Source of the DNA: Corynebacterium lemuris
Lineage (GTDB): Bacteria; Actinomycetota; Actinomycetes; Mycobacteriales; Mycobacteriaceae
DNA: 64,000 nt
Direction: 5' to 3'
NCBI RefSeq assembly: GCF_024919295.1
Contig: NZ_JANWTC010000009.1
Coordinates: 1-64,000, forward strand
Numbering within the stretch: position 1 is the first letter of the stretch; each line of letters begins with the position of its first letter. Positions 26,728 through 35,646 of the stretch are shown in pieces. The position numbers and the translations under genes are program-made. The notes below the pieces were generated by a model, which was given only the letters and a program-made list of their open reading frames with translations, was not told the DNA's origin and ran no database searches.

Positions 26728-27426
26728 ATGAGCCAGCCACCTGTCCCTCCCTCTGTTCCGGGGCCTTCAGCGCTCGCGCGGAACACCGCCCGGAAAGGCC
26801 GGTCGGCGATCCGTTCCGGCCTGATCTTCGCCGCCGGATATGTGGTCGTCATCTGGGCGGTCCACCTCGTCAACGTTCTCGTATTCCGGGGAAACCTGGT
26901 GTTTTTCGGGGTCCACCCGCTCGATCTTTCCGCGGTGTGGCATATTTTCACCGCTCCGCTGCTGCACGCGAACTTCGAACACCTCATCTCTAACACCATT
27001 CCGGGGGCAATTTTCAGCTTCCTCATAGGAATGTCGCGTGCTCGCGTGTGGTGGGAGGTCACCCTCCTGGTGGTTCTCATTGACGGCGTCGGCGTGTGGT
27101 TGCTGGGCGGGGTGGGGACCAACCACATCGGTGCCTCGGGACTCGTCTACGGCTGGTTGGCCTACCTCCTCGTCCGCGGCTTCTTCAACCGGGACATGCT
27201 CCAGGTGGTCGTCGGCATCGGTCTGGGAATCGCCTACTCAGGCCTGGTCTGGGGTCTGCTTCCGGGGGTGCCGGGGGTGTCCTGGCAGGCGCACCTGTTC
27301 GGTGCGGTCGGTGGCGTCGCCGCAGGCATGTTCATCACCTCCGACGATCCGCCGGCGCTGCAGGCGACGCGGCGTCGAAAAGCTCTTGAGCAGGGCGGTG
27401 GGCGAACACCACGCGGGCTGCGGTAG
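26728..27426 (+). CDS. Rhomboid intramembrane serine protease
   Basis: 232-residue membrane protein of ~6 helices that cleaves membrane-spanning substrates. The catalytic dyad is visible: S137 in HIGASGLVYG and H189 in SWQAHLFGAVGG. HANFEHLISN supplies the oxyanion-side H85 and N89. An N-terminal Pro/Ser-rich cytoplasmic stretch (~30) precedes helix 1. ATG 26728 lies 8 nt after TAAAGT, a likely -10. It corresponds by position to Rv1337, but the mec-cysO-cysM genes that precede it in M. tuberculosis are absent here. Confidence 0.92.
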   Translation: MSQPPVPPSVPGPSALARNTARKGRSAIRSGLIFAAGYVVVIWAVHLVNVLVFRGNLVFFGVHPLDLSAVWHIFTAPLLHANFEHLISNTIPGAIFSFLIGMSRARVWWEVTLLVVLIDGVGVWLLGGVGTNHIGASGLVYGWLAYLLVRGFFNRDMLQVVVGIGLGIAYSGLVWGLLPGVPGVSWQAHLFGAVGGVAAGMFITSDDPPALQATRRRKALEQGGGRTPRGLR

Positions 27427-27515
27427 CATAAGCGGTGCACTATGGCTTAATTGATTCTTAGGTGCTCAGGTATGTTAAGTCTGAATTACGAGAACGCCTT
27501 CTGGGATGAGGAAGA

Positions 27516-28001
27516 ATGAATAACCAGCCTGAGGGATGGCTGTCTGATCAGGAATCGGAGACCTGGCGGAACATCTGGTCATTCCAGGTATGGCTGCCGG
27601 CCCGGCTTGAGGCGCAGCTCAAGCGCGACGCCGGCATCAGCCACTATGACTATTTTGCACTTTCCCGCCTGTGGGCGGCGGAGGGCAACACGCTGCGGAT
27701 GAGCGAACTGGCCGCCGCCGCGGACATGACACTGTCCCACCTCTCCCGGGTGATCACCCGCCTGGAGAAACAGGGCACCGTCCGCCGGCTGCCCGACCCG
27801 GAGGACGGCCGCTCCACCCTGGCCCAGCTCACCGAAGAGGGCCTGGGACTGCTCCGCGAGACGACCCCCGGGCACGTGTCCGAGGTACGCCGACTCATCT
27901 TCGACAACCTCGAACCGGAGGAACGGGAGCAGTTCAGCGAGGCCCTGAGCAAGATCGTCCGCGTCCTGGGTACCGCGGGGAAGCGGGACGCCGCCAGCTA
28001 G
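27516..28001 (+). CDS. MarR-family transcriptional regulator
   Basis: 161-residue winged-helix regulator: [61 protein letters not shown] is the classic MarR helix-turn-helix plus wing (DxR at DGR). MarR proteins usually answer small phenolic or oxidant ligands. The 89 bases upstream are AT-richer and hold CTTAA...TTAAG half-sites (27454-27480) that could be its operator. Its stop is 1 bp from the murI start, so the two genes are co-transcribed. Confidence 0.88.
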   Translation: MNNQPEGWLSDQESETWRNIWSFQVWLPARLEAQLKRDAGISHYDYFALSRLWAAEGNTLRMSELAAAADMTLSHLSRVITRLEKQGTVRRLPDPEDGRSTLAQLTEEGLGLLRETTPGHVSEVRRLIFDNLEPEEREQFSEALSKIVRVLGTAGKRDAAS

Positions 28002-28002
28002 C

Positions 28003-28824
28003 ATGGTCGCCGTGACCACTCCCCGGACAGCCCCCATCGGCATCTTCGACTCCGGCGTCGGCGGCCTGACGGTCGCCCGCACCATCATGGATCAGCTGCC
28101 CCACGAATCCCTCATCTACATCGGCGACACCGCCCACGGCCCCTACGGCCCGCTGCCCATCGCCCAGGTCCGCGAACACGCGACCCGCATCGCCGATGAA
28201 CTTGTGGAGCGGGGCTGCAAGATGCTCGTCATCGCCTGCAACACCGCATCGGCGGCCTTCCTCCACGACGCGCGCGAGCGTTACGACGTCCCCGTCGTCG
28301 AGGTCATCCAGCCCGCCGTCCGCCGCGCCATGGCCACCACCCGCAACGGACACGTCGGGGTGATCGGCACGGTGGGCACCATCAACTCCGGTGTGTACCA
28401 GGATCTCTTCGCCATCACCCCGGATGTCCAGGCCCATGCCCAGGCCTGCCCCAGCTTCGTCGACTTCGTGGAACGGGGCATCACCTCCGGTCGCCAGATC
28501 CTCGGGGTCGCTGAAGCCTACGTGGAGCCGCTGCAGGCGGCGGGCGTCGACACGCTCGTGCTCGGCTGCACCCATTACCCCCTGATCTCCGGCGTGATCC
28601 AGCTGGCCATCGGAGACCACGTCACCCTCGTCTCCTCCGCCGAGGAAACCGCGAAGGATGTGCTGCGGGTGCTCACCCGCGAGGACCTCCTCGCCGACCC
28701 GGAGACCGGTCCCCTGCCGGTCCGGGAATTCGAGTCGACCGGCGACCCGGAGAAATTCGCCCTGCTCTCCGAACGTTTCCTCGGTCCCCGTCTCGGCCAG
28801 GTGCACCAGGCCACAGGACTGTAG
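28003..28824 (+). CDS. murI: Glutamate racemase
   Basis: Makes D-glutamate for peptidoglycan from L-glutamate. The two catalytic cysteines are in IACNTAS (C79) and LGCTHYP (C189). Other marks are [17 protein letters not shown] and [11 protein letters not shown]. At 273 residues it is normal for the family. ATG 28003 lies one base after the marR stop. The murI-MBL-rph-rdgB order matches Rv1338-Rv1341. Confidence 0.97.
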   Translation: MVAVTTPRTAPIGIFDSGVGGLTVARTIMDQLPHESLIYIGDTAHGPYGPLPIAQVREHATRIADELVERGCKMLVIACNTASAAFLHDARERYDVPVVEVIQPAVRRAMATTRNGHVGVIGTVGTINSGVYQDLFAITPDVQAHAQACPSFVDFVERGITSGRQILGVAEAYVEPLQAAGVDTLVLGCTHYPLISGVIQLAIGDHVTLVSSAEETAKDVLRVLTREDLLADPETGPLPVREFESTGDPEKFALLSERFLGPRLGQVHQATGL

Positions 28825-28904
28825 CGGCGACGGGGCCTTCACAATCCGGCGGTATTCTGTGCGTTGCGTTCGAGAAAACTGGAATCCCGTGGCACAGTAG
28901 CGTC

Positions 28905-29669
28905 ATGAAGGTGACCATCCTCGGCAGTTCCGGCAGTCTCGGCGGACCCACGAACCCGGCCTCCGGCTACCTCGTGACCACCGACAACTCCCCGGCGGTC
29001 CTCATGGACATCGGGCCCGGGGCGCTGGGCAAACTCCAGGAGATCCAGGATCCCTGCGACGCCCACGTCGTCCTCTCTCACCTGCACGCTGACCACTGCC
29101 TCGACTTCCCCTCACTCCTGGTGTGGCGCCGCTTCCACCCCACCGCCCCCGCCAAGGGCCGGAATCTGTGCTTCGGTCCCTCCAAGACGCTCACCCACCT
29201 GGGCCGGCTCTCCGCCGACGGCCCCGGCGAGATCGACGACATGTCCGACACCTTCGCCTTCGCCCCCTGGCAGATCGGTGAGGAACACATCCTCGGCCGG
29301 ATCTCCATCGAGCCCTTTGCAGCGGTCCACCCCGTCGAGTCCTACAGCCTCCGGCTCACCGAACACACCTCCGGCAGGACCCTCGCCTACTCCGGCGACA
29401 CCGGCTGGACCGACGAGCTCATCGAATGTGCCCGCGGTGCCGATCTCTTCCTCTGCGAGGCCACCTGGTGCGGCGGCGAGGACTTCCCGCCCAGCATGCA
29501 CCTCACCGGCCACCAGGCCGGCCGGGCGGCCCGCCTGGCCGGGGTGAAGAAGCTCGTCCTCGTGCACATCCCGCCGTGGGGTGACATCGACGCCACCCTC
29601 GAGGCCGCCCGCTCCGAGTTCGACGGCCCCATCGAGATAGGCAGCCAGGGACTCGTCCTGGAGGTCTGA
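28905..29669 (+). CDS. MBL-fold hydrolase, Rv1339-like (possible cyclic nucleotide phosphodiesterase)
   Basis: 254-residue metallo-beta-lactamase-fold enzyme with the metal motif LSHLHADHCLDFPSLL, a later H (AAVHPVESYSLRL), LAYSGDTGWTDELIECARGADLFLCEATW, and HLTGHQAGRAARLAGVKKLVLVHIPPW. Gene order and sequence fit M. tuberculosis Rv1339, which has been reported as an atypical cAMP phosphodiesterase; the activity here is inferred. It starts 80 bp after murI, and a TATTCT box in the gap may give it a promoter of its own. Confidence 0.82.
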   Translation: MKVTILGSSGSLGGPTNPASGYLVTTDNSPAVLMDIGPGALGKLQEIQDPCDAHVVLSHLHADHCLDFPSLLVWRRFHPTAPAKGRNLCFGPSKTLTHLGRLSADGPGEIDDMSDTFAFAPWQIGEEHILGRISIEPFAAVHPVESYSLRLTEHTSGRTLAYSGDTGWTDELIECARGADLFLCEATWCGGEDFPPSMHLTGHQAGRAARLAGVKKLVLVHIPPWGDIDATLEAARSEFDGPIEIGSQGLVLEV

Positions 29670-29693
29670 GGGTCCGCAGGTAGCCTGTAGGAC

Positions 29694-30425
29694 ATGACTT
29701 CTGACTTCCAGCGTGCCGACGGCCGCGCCCTCGACCAGCTGCGTACCGTCCGCATCACCCGCGGTTTCACCTCCAACCCCGCCGGCTCCGTCCTCGTCGA
29801 GTTCGGCAACACCCGGGTCATGTGCACCGCCAGCGTCGAACACGGCGTCCCCCGCTTCAAGCGCGACTCCGGCGAAGGCTGGCTCACCGCCGAATACGCC
29901 ATGCTGCCCGCAGCCACCCACGACCGCATGCCGCGCGAATCCATGCGCGGCAAGGTCAAGGGCCGCACCCACGAGATCTCCCGCCTCATCGGCCGCTCCC
30001 TGCGTGCCGCCGTCGACCTCAGCCAGCTCGGAGAGAACACCATCAACATCGACTGCGACGTCCTGCAGGCCGACGGCGGTACCCGTACCGCCTCCATCAC
30101 CGGCGCCTACGTCGCCCTGGCCGACGCCATCGCCGTCCTCAAGGCGGAGGGCGTGGTACCCGGTGAGCCGCTCCTCCCGCCGGTCGTCGCCGTCTCCGTC
30201 GGTCTGGTCGACGGCAACGTCTGCCTCGACCTGCCCTACGAGGAGGACTCACGCGCAGAGGTCGACCTCAACGTCGTCATGACGGAGAGGGGCAACTTCG
30301 TAGAGATCCAGGGCACCGGTGAGAACGGCGACTTCAGCCGGGAACAGCTCGGCCTCATGCTGGACTCCGCGGAGAAGGGCTGCCATGAGCTCATCGCCGC
30401 CCAGCGCGCCGCCCTGGGGATCTGA
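29694..30425 (+). CDS. rph: Ribonuclease PH
   Basis: Phosphorolytic 3'-5' exoribonuclease trimming tRNA 3' ends. The 243-residue protein has the family signs [80 protein letters not shown] and [27 protein letters not shown] 29694 lies exactly 7 nt after TAGCCT (29681-29686), a leaderless-type promoter. Its stop overlaps the rdgB start by one base. Confidence 0.97.
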   Translation: MTSDFQRADGRALDQLRTVRITRGFTSNPAGSVLVEFGNTRVMCTASVEHGVPRFKRDSGEGWLTAEYAMLPAATHDRMPRESMRGKVKGRTHEISRLIGRSLRAAVDLSQLGENTINIDCDVLQADGGTRTASITGAYVALADAIAVLKAEGVVPGEPLLPPVVAVSVGLVDGNVCLDLPYEEDSRAEVDLNVVMTERGNFVEIQGTGENGDFSREQLGLMLDSAEKGCHELIAAQRAALGI

Positions 30426-31039
30426 TGCAGATCCTCGTCGCCTCGAACAACACCAGGAAACTCAGCGAGCTGGAGCGCATCCTGGCCGGGGCCGATGTCG
30501 CCGGTGTCGAGCTGCTCCCCCTCAGTCAGGCCCCGGCCTACGGGGAACCTGTCGAGGACGGCCGTACCTTCGCCGACAACGCCCTGATCAAGGCGCGCGC
30601 AGGTGCCCGGGCCACCGGCCTGGTGTGCATCGCCGATGACTCGGGTCTGGCGGTGGAGGAGCTCAACGGCATGCCAGGTGTCCTCTCCGCCCGGTGGTCG
30701 GGCCGCCACGGTGATGACGAGGCCAACAACGCTCTTCTGCTCGGTCAGATGGCACACGTCCCCGACGGGCGGCGTGCCTGCGCTTTCGTCTCGGTGTGCG
30801 CACTGGTCACCCCGGAGGGGGAGGAGCATGTCGCGGAGGGCCGGTGGGAGGGCACCCTGCTGCGGGAGCCGGTGGGGGAGAACGGCTTCGGTTATGACCC
30901 CCTCTTCCTGCCCGCCGATGAGATCGCGGCGGGGCGTTCCTCCGCGCAGCTGACACCGGAGGAGAAGAACTCCCTGTCGCACCGCGGCAAGGCGCTGGCG
31001 CAGCTGGTGGAGGTCATCCGGCACTTGGCCGCCCGCTGA
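30425..31039 (+). CDS. rdgB: dITP/XTP pyrophosphatase (Ham1/RdgB)
   Basis: Removes non-canonical purine nucleoside triphosphates from the pool. The 204-residue protein has the substrate loop VASNNTRKLSELERIL, TFADNALIKARAGARATG, CIADDSGLAVEELNGMPGVLSARWSG and ENGFGYDPLFLP, then SHRGKALAQL, all standard for the family. It is coupled to rph through TGATG. The last 26 bases overlap the end of the convergent DUF222 gene. Confidence 0.96.
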   Translation: MQILVASNNTRKLSELERILAGADVAGVELLPLSQAPAYGEPVEDGRTFADNALIKARAGARATGLVCIADDSGLAVEELNGMPGVLSARWSGRHGDDEANNALLLGQMAHVPDGRRACAFVSVCALVTPEGEEHVAEGRWEGTLLREPVGENGFGYDPLFLPADEIAAGRSSAQLTPEEKNSLSHRGKALAQLVEVIRHLAAR

Positions 31040-32474
31040 CCGGATCCTCCTTTCCGCGGTGGCGCCGGATCTTCGCGCCGGCGGAGTGCTGCTGGAATTC
31101 GGTGTCGTTGAACTCCAGCTGCCCGCCTCCGGGTGGGCACCACCCCGTCCGTCCGGTCTCCGGGTCCTTGTCCATGTGGCCCAGCCCGCCGGCCCCGTCG
31201 CGCCTGTCACGGTTGGCGCTGTGGTGGCTGCGGCACAGGATGGTCAGGTTCTCGATGTCGGTGCCACCCCCGGCCAACCAGGAACGGATGTGGTGGATGT
31301 CCGCCTCCCCGGCCCCCACCGTGCACCCGGGGCGGGTGCAGCACAGCTCCTGGGCGAACAGGGCCAGCCGCTGAGCCAGACTGGCCGAACGCCGCGTGCG
31401 CCCCAGATGCAGCACCCGGCCGTGATCATCGTGGAGCACGCCCAGGTCATAACGTGCCGCACCCAGCCGCAGGATATCGCCCGGGCCGAGCAGATGGCCG
31501 GTGGTGGCGGGGAACCGGTCCGCAGCCTCCAATCCCTTCAGTTCGGCCGCGGTCATCGACACCGCCACCGAGCCCACACCCTGGCGGGTCTGGGCGGAGT
31601 CGGAGGACAGGTAGGCCGCCACGACCACCATGAGTTGATCCACCAGGCGTGCGGGCATGGGGCGCTGATCCTCCTCCGCGGGTACCGAGGCATTGACCCC
31701 GGGGCGCCTGCCCGGTGCGAGAGCGGCCTGGAGAGTGGCCAGACCGGCGGCGTCGAGGTACATCGACACGTGGGCACCGCCGTCGGCGTCCTGGGCTCCG
31801 ATGCTCAGCCGGCGTTTGCGGGCCGCGGCGAAGGGGTCCTTCCTGCCCTCCGGGGTCCGGCCGCGCCGGTTGGCCTCCCGGATACGCCCGCGCAGCCAGG
31901 TGCGCAGGTCCTCGAGTCCGCGGTGCTGAGCCTCGGCCAGGGCCAGGGCGAGCAGCTGCTGGTAGCTGGGCTCGCAGTGGGCGTTGAGGTGTGCCAGTTC
32001 GCGGGTGATCATCGTCTGTTTCTCCGCGGAGGCTGCCTTCCGGGCGGCGTCGCGGGCCTGGCGCTGGGCCTGATGTTCGCGGTGCAGACGCTCGGTCTCG
32101 GCCGCACGCCGACGCTGTTCCTCGGCCTCATCCTCGGCGGGTCCTTCCGGTTGCGGTGGTGGTTTCGGCGGGGCGAACAAGGCTTCCCCGCGTTGGAGGC
32201 GGGAGCGTGCCTCCGCCCGCGACAGCCCCAGCGCGCGGGTCAGATACTCCACCGGGTGTACCGCACCGACATACTTCCCCGCGCCGGCGCGGTCGGCGGC
32301 GTAGGCGAAGGCGGCATCGATGTAGCCCTTGTGGGCGGCCGCCTCCTCAAGCCGCTCGAATTCGGGCCGGATCCGGTCGAAATCCATCCCGGCAGGGTCG
32401 GTCATGAGGGCGGAGAGTTCCAGGTAGCTGCTGTTGATTCGTCGGATGAGTGTGCTGAGGTGGTCAGCGTCCAC
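31014..32474 (-). CDS. DUF222/HNH endonuclease-signature protein
   Basis: 486-residue actinobacterial protein: a DUF222-type helical region with a charged coiled-coil stretch (~105-150, EEQRRRAAETERLHREHQ) and a C-terminal HNH nuclease motif. The motif has CCTRPGCTVGAGEADIHHIRSW, then ENLTILCRSHH with the zinc cysteines and catalytic histidines intact. Such genes are multicopy and variable, and they behave like selfish or mobile nuclease genes; function is unproven. GTG 32474 is preceded by AGGGGGA; longer starts at 32513 and 32531 lack a ribosome site. Confidence 0.85.
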   Translation of the reverse strand: MDADHLSTLIRRINSSYLELSALMTDPAGMDFDRIRPEFERLEEAAAHKGYIDAAFAYAADRAGAGKYVGAVHPVEYLTRALGLSRAEARSRLQRGEALFAPPKPPPQPEGPAEDEAEEQRRRAAETERLHREHQAQRQARDAARKAASAEKQTMITRELAHLNAHCEPSYQQLLALALAEAQHRGLEDLRTWLRGRIREANRRGRTPEGRKDPFAAARKRRLSIGAQDADGGAHVSMYLDAAGLATLQAALAPGRRPGVNASVPAEEDQRPMPARLVDQLMVVVAAYLSSDSAQTRQGVGSVAVSMTAAELKGLEAADRFPATTGHLLGPGDILRLGAARYDLGVLHDDHGRVLHLGRTRRSASLAQRLALFAQELCCTRPGCTVGAGEADIHHIRSWLAGGGTDIENLTILCRSHHSANRDRRDGAGGLGHMDKDPETGRTGWCPPGGGQLEFNDTEFQQHSAGAKIRRHRGKEDPVSGRPSAG

Positions 32475-32650
32475 GTTAATCCCCCTGATATGTTCGCTTT
32501 CATGTTCGACCATAGCGCCATCGCCGCCCACGTCAAGGCCTCAGTGGCAAACACCCGTTCGACCACCCCCGAACAGTAGGAGCACCTGTCGTCGGACAGG
32601 TGCCGACCTCGGCTCTGAACCCCTCGTCGGCGTCGGCTAGGCTTCCAGAA

Positions 32651-33568
32651 ATGACCCCGCACAACATTGACGATCCCCGGAATCGCCCGAGTGGGCTGAC
32701 CACGGAGCGCCAGTACGTTCTCACCCTCGGCTGCCCTGACGGCACCGGCATCGTGGCCCGCCTGTCCACCTTCCTCGCGGAGAAGGGTGGTTGGATCACG
32801 GAGGCCGCCTATTTCACGGATCCGGAGAACAACTGGTTTTTCACCCGGCAGGCTATCCGTGCGGATTCGGTGGACATGGACATCGAGGAACTGCGGGAGG
32901 CATTCGCTCCCGTGGCGGAGGAGTTCGGCCCGAAGGCGCAGTGGCGCCTGTGGGACACCGCGGAGCTGAAGAAGGTCGTCATCCTGGTCTCCCGGGAGGG
33001 GCACTGCCTGCATGACCTGCTCGGGCGGGTGGCGGAGAATGACTATCCGATGGAGGTCGTGGCCGTGGTGGGCAACCACGACAACCTCTCCTATATTGCG
33101 GACAACCACGGGGTGCCGTTCTATCATGTGCCGTTCCCGAAGGACGCCGTCGGCAAGCGGAGGGCCTTCGAGGAGGTCGGGGAGATCGTGAACTCCTACA
33201 CTCCCGACGCCATCGTCATGGCCCGGTTCATGCAGATTCTGCCGCCGGATTTCTGCGAGATGTGGTCCGGAAAGGTGCTCAACATCCACCACAGCTTCCT
33301 GCCCTCATTCATGGGGGCGCGTCCGTACCACCAGGCGCACCAGCGCGGCGTGAAGCTCATCGGCGCGACGTGCCATTTCGCCACCTCGGATCTGGATGAC
33401 GGTCCCATCATCGAGCAGGACGTCATCCGGGTGACCCACAAGGATACTCCGGAGGAGATGCAGCGCCTGGGCCGGGACGCGGAGAAGAACGTCCTCGCCC
33501 GCGGCCTGCGCTGGCATCTGGAGGACCGGGTGCTGGTCTACGGCAACCGCACCGTGGTCTTCGACTGA
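32651..33568 (+). CDS. purU: Formyltetrahydrofolate deformylase
   Basis: Hydrolyses 10-formyl-THF to formate and THF, balancing one-carbon pools and purine synthesis. An N-terminal ACT domain (VLTLGCPDGTGIVARLSTFLAEKGGWITEA) is followed by the formyltransferase fold with VVILVSREGHCLHDLL, LNIHHSFLPSFMGARPYHQA, GATCHFATSDLDDGPIIEQD (catalytic N/H/D set). At 305 residues it is normal for PurU. ATG 32651 lies 7 nt after TAGGCT (32638-32643). A bidirectional terminator follows. Confidence 0.95.
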   Translation: MTPHNIDDPRNRPSGLTTERQYVLTLGCPDGTGIVARLSTFLAEKGGWITEAAYFTDPENNWFFTRQAIRADSVDMDIEELREAFAPVAEEFGPKAQWRLWDTAELKKVVILVSREGHCLHDLLGRVAENDYPMEVVAVVGNHDNLSYIADNHGVPFYHVPFPKDAVGKRRAFEEVGEIVNSYTPDAIVMARFMQILPPDFCEMWSGKVLNIHHSFLPSFMGARPYHQAHQRGVKLIGATCHFATSDLDDGPIIEQDVIRVTHKDTPEEMQRLGRDAEKNVLARGLRWHLEDRVLVYGNRTVVFD

Positions 33569-33580
33569 TCTCCACAGGAA

Positions 33581-33615
33581 AAGGGGCGCAGTTCATGCAT
33601 TGAACTGCGCCCCTT
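33581..33615. terminator. Bidirectional terminator between purU and a DUF3817 gene
   Basis: A perfect 15-bp stem (AAGGGGCGCAGTTCA with its complement at 33601-33615) and a 5-base loop between two convergent stops. Confidence 0.85.
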
Positions 33616-33628
33616 CTGCGTCAACCCG

Positions 33629-33991
33629 TCAGGCCAGGCGGAACTTCTCCTTCACCTCGCGGCGTCGGTTCGCCTCGACGATGAAGGAGAGGAAGGGCAC
33701 GACGCCGGAGATGGCGGTGGTGAACCACACGGCGGGCTTCCAGCGGGCCTTCAGGCCGAGGTTGAGGGTGGCCAGCAGGTAGATCATGTAGGCCCAGCCG
33801 TGGAGGATCGCCACCCAGGTGGCCCAGGTGGGCATCGCCATGTTGAGCACGTACTCCATCACCATGCGGATGACCAGCAGGATGAGGAACACGCCGGTGA
33901 TCCACGCTGAGACCGAGAAGATACTCAGCGCGGACTGCACCCGCTTCTGGCGTTCGGGGTGGATCTTCGGGGCGGTCGAGGTGGTGGTCAT
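33629..33991 (-). CDS. DUF3817 small membrane protein
   Basis: 120-residue protein with about three membrane helices (~24-46, 58-80, 86-104). The DUF3817 pattern is visible in the first helix, and HGWAYMIYLLATLNLGLKARW and VVPFLSFIVEANRRREV are characteristic. Function is unknown. ATG 33991 overlaps the upstream stop (ATGA), so it is translated with the gene at 33988-34428. The pair resembles Rv1342c-Rv1343c in order. Confidence 0.85.
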   Translation of the reverse strand: MTTTSTAPKIHPERQKRVQSALSIFSVSAWITGVFLILLVIRMVMEYVLNMAMPTWATWVAILHGWAYMIYLLATLNLGLKARWKPAVWFTTAISGVVPFLSFIVEANRRREVKEKFRLA

Positions 33992-34428
33992 GTGTCGCTG
34001 TCTCCAGTCAGGTCGGTGTCTGCTTGTCGACGCCCCCGCCGGGGCGTGTTCAGCTCGTTGAAGGTGTCGACGTCGATGGTCGGGCGTTCGGGCAGGAAGT
34101 CCTCGTTGATCTCGGTGACCTGGTCCTCGAACAGTTTCGCGTCGGCCTCGTACAGGAAGTCGGGGTCCTCGGCGTTGTTGGCGGCCTCGATCATCTCGTT
34201 CTCGTACTGCATGTACTTGCGGTAGGCGAAGATGAAGAAGAGGCCGAACAGGGGCCACTGCAGGGCGTAGCCGAGGTTCTGGAATGTGCCCGACCCGGCC
34301 TGGAAGCGGGTCCACTGCCACCAGGCCAGCGCCAGGGTCCCGGCCACGGCGATCGCGAGGAAGATGATGTGCGACGCGCGCACCTTCTTCTGCTGTCGTC
34401 GTTGTCCATTGTTGTCGCTCACAGCCAT
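33988..34428 (-). CDS. Small membrane protein, LprD-like
   Basis: 146 residues with two membrane helices (~18-37 and ~53-70) and an acidic cytoplasmic tail. The segment LALAWWQWTRFQAGSGTFQNLGYALQWPLFG is characteristic of an actinobacterial family that I associate, with some doubt, with mycobacterial LprD (Rv1343c). No lipobox cysteine is present here. ATG 34428 is just after a TAATCT box; GTG 34422 is a possible leaderless start. Function is unknown. Confidence 0.78.
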   Translation of the reverse strand: MAVSDNNGQRRQQKKVRASHIIFLAIAVAGTLALAWWQWTRFQAGSGTFQNLGYALQWPLFGLFFIFAYRKYMQYENEMIEAANNAEDPDFLYEADAKLFEDQVTEINEDFLPERPTIDVDTFNELNTPRRGRRQADTDLTGDSDT

Positions 34429-34509
34429 CTAGATTACCCGCCATCCACCAAAAGGTGGAGTTCGGCCATTTCGGCCCCGGCTGCACGTGTGGGTATCATT
34501 GTCCGGCAG

Positions 34510-34591
34510 GCGCCCGTGGCGGAACTGGCAGACGCGCTGGATTTAGGTTCCAGTGTCCTAGGACGTGGGGGTTCGATTCCCCCCGGGCGCA
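34510..34591 (+). tRNA. tRNA-Leu(TAG)
   Basis: 82-nt class II tRNA: acceptor GCGCCCG/CGGGCGC, anticodon loop TTTAGGT giving TAG, long variable arm, T-loop GGTTCGATTCC, discriminator A. A T-run (CTTTTTC) follows. Confidence 0.97.
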
Positions 34592-34899
34592 CACTTTTTC
34601 AGGGCTTTCCGCCGCTGCCGGTGGGAGGCCCTGTTTGCGTTCTCCGGGCAGGAATAGCGACCGGCGGGAGCGTTCCGCCTCGCCTGACGGTCCGGGCCCG
34701 CTGCTGGGCGTGAGGGATAAACCGGCGCCAGCCAGGCGATTCGCTGGACTCGGCAGATTCCTCCGCCAGTCATCAGCGGGAGCTTATGTGATGTGTAACA
34801 CTGGTACTGCAGGATTCCAACAACCACGTGAAGGGTCCTCAGGGCCGTCGGAGAGCTTGTTGTGCGGCGGCCGGGCCCGCTGAGCGGAAGGGAACTTCT
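34592..34899. other. Gene-free stretch before the LEA-like operon
   Basis: 308 bases without a supportable gene. It starts with a T-run that may end tRNA-Leu transcription. GTGTAACAC (34791-34799) and a likely ribosome site GGAAGGGAA precede ATG 34900. I see no clear -35/-10 pair. Confidence 0.4.
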
Positions 34900-35646
34900 A
34901 TGACAAACAGTCCCGAGTACGGTTCGCGTCCCCAGGACGCGGCAAAAGATGAGACGGCCAGGGTGGCCGGTCATGCGAAGGATGCGGCCCAGGATGTCGC
35001 GGGCACAGCGCGGGAGGAGGCGCGCCGGGTCACCGGGGAGGCCACCGACCAGATCCGGTCTCTTCTCACTTCCGCCCGCGACGAAGCGTTCGGACATGCC
35101 TCCACGCAGCAGCAGAAGTTGGCGGGGCATTCGCGGGTCGTCTCGGATGACCTGCAGCGCATCTCCCGTGGGGAGGCGCCCCAGTCGGACCTGGTGAGCC
35201 AGCTCCTGTCCACCGTCACCACCCGGGTGGAGGGCTTCACCACGGCGTTGGAAACCAGGGAGCCGGCCGATCTGCTCCGGGATGTGCGGAGATTCGCGGC
35301 CCGGCGGCCGGGGGCCTTCCTTGCCGCTGCCGCGGGCATCGGCCTTCTGGCCGGCAGGCTCACCCGCGGGCTCAGCGACAGCGACGACGAGCATGAGTTT
35401 GACGGCCGGTACCGGATCCCTTCTGCGGCCGGGGCTTACGGGCCGCCGCCGACTCCCGGGGCACGGGAGGACACCGGTCCGGAGCCTACGGGAGGGCCGA
35501 ACCCGGAATTCGGTGCATATCCCGACACCACCGTCACCCCCGGGCCCGCCGACCACACCGGAACTCTCCCGGGTGAGGGTTTCGCGGCCACCGATCCGAC
35601 CATCGACCCCCTCACCGGTTTTGAACGTCCGGGGGAGCGGCCATGA
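34900..35646 (+). CDS. LEA-like amphipathic protein with one membrane segment
   Basis: 248 residues of unknown function. The first ~70 are an Ala/Lys/Glu/Arg-rich amphipathic helix with LEA-type repeats (AKDAAQDVAGTAREEARRVTGEATDQ overall). After a helical middle comes one hydrophobic segment (AFLAAAAGIGLLAGRLTRGL, ~155-175), and the tail is Pro/Gly/Thr-rich and disordered. ATG 34900 follows GGAAGGGAAC. It overlaps the next gene by 4 bases (ATGA). The three-gene set suggests envelope or stress protection. Confidence 0.78.
   Translation: MTNSPEYGSRPQDAAKDETARVAGHAKDAAQDVAGTAREEARRVTGEATDQIRSLLTSARDEAFGHASTQQQKLAGHSRVVSDDLQRISRGEAPQSDLVSQLLSTVTTRVEGFTTALETREPADLLRDVRRFAARRPGAFLAAAAGIGLLAGRLTRGLSDSDDEHEFDGRYRIPSAAGAYGPPPTPGAREDTGPEPTGGPNPEFGAYPDTTVTPGPADHTGTLPGEGFAATDPTIDPLTGFERPGERP

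Noticed and set aside
25191..27128. 645-codon minus-strand frame
   Set aside because: Antisense to DUF2017, the P1 peptidase and rhomboid, which all have clear motifs and coupled starts.
34510..34591. tRNA-Leu as an integration site
   Set aside because: No integrase gene and no repeat of the tRNA 3' end were seen downstream.
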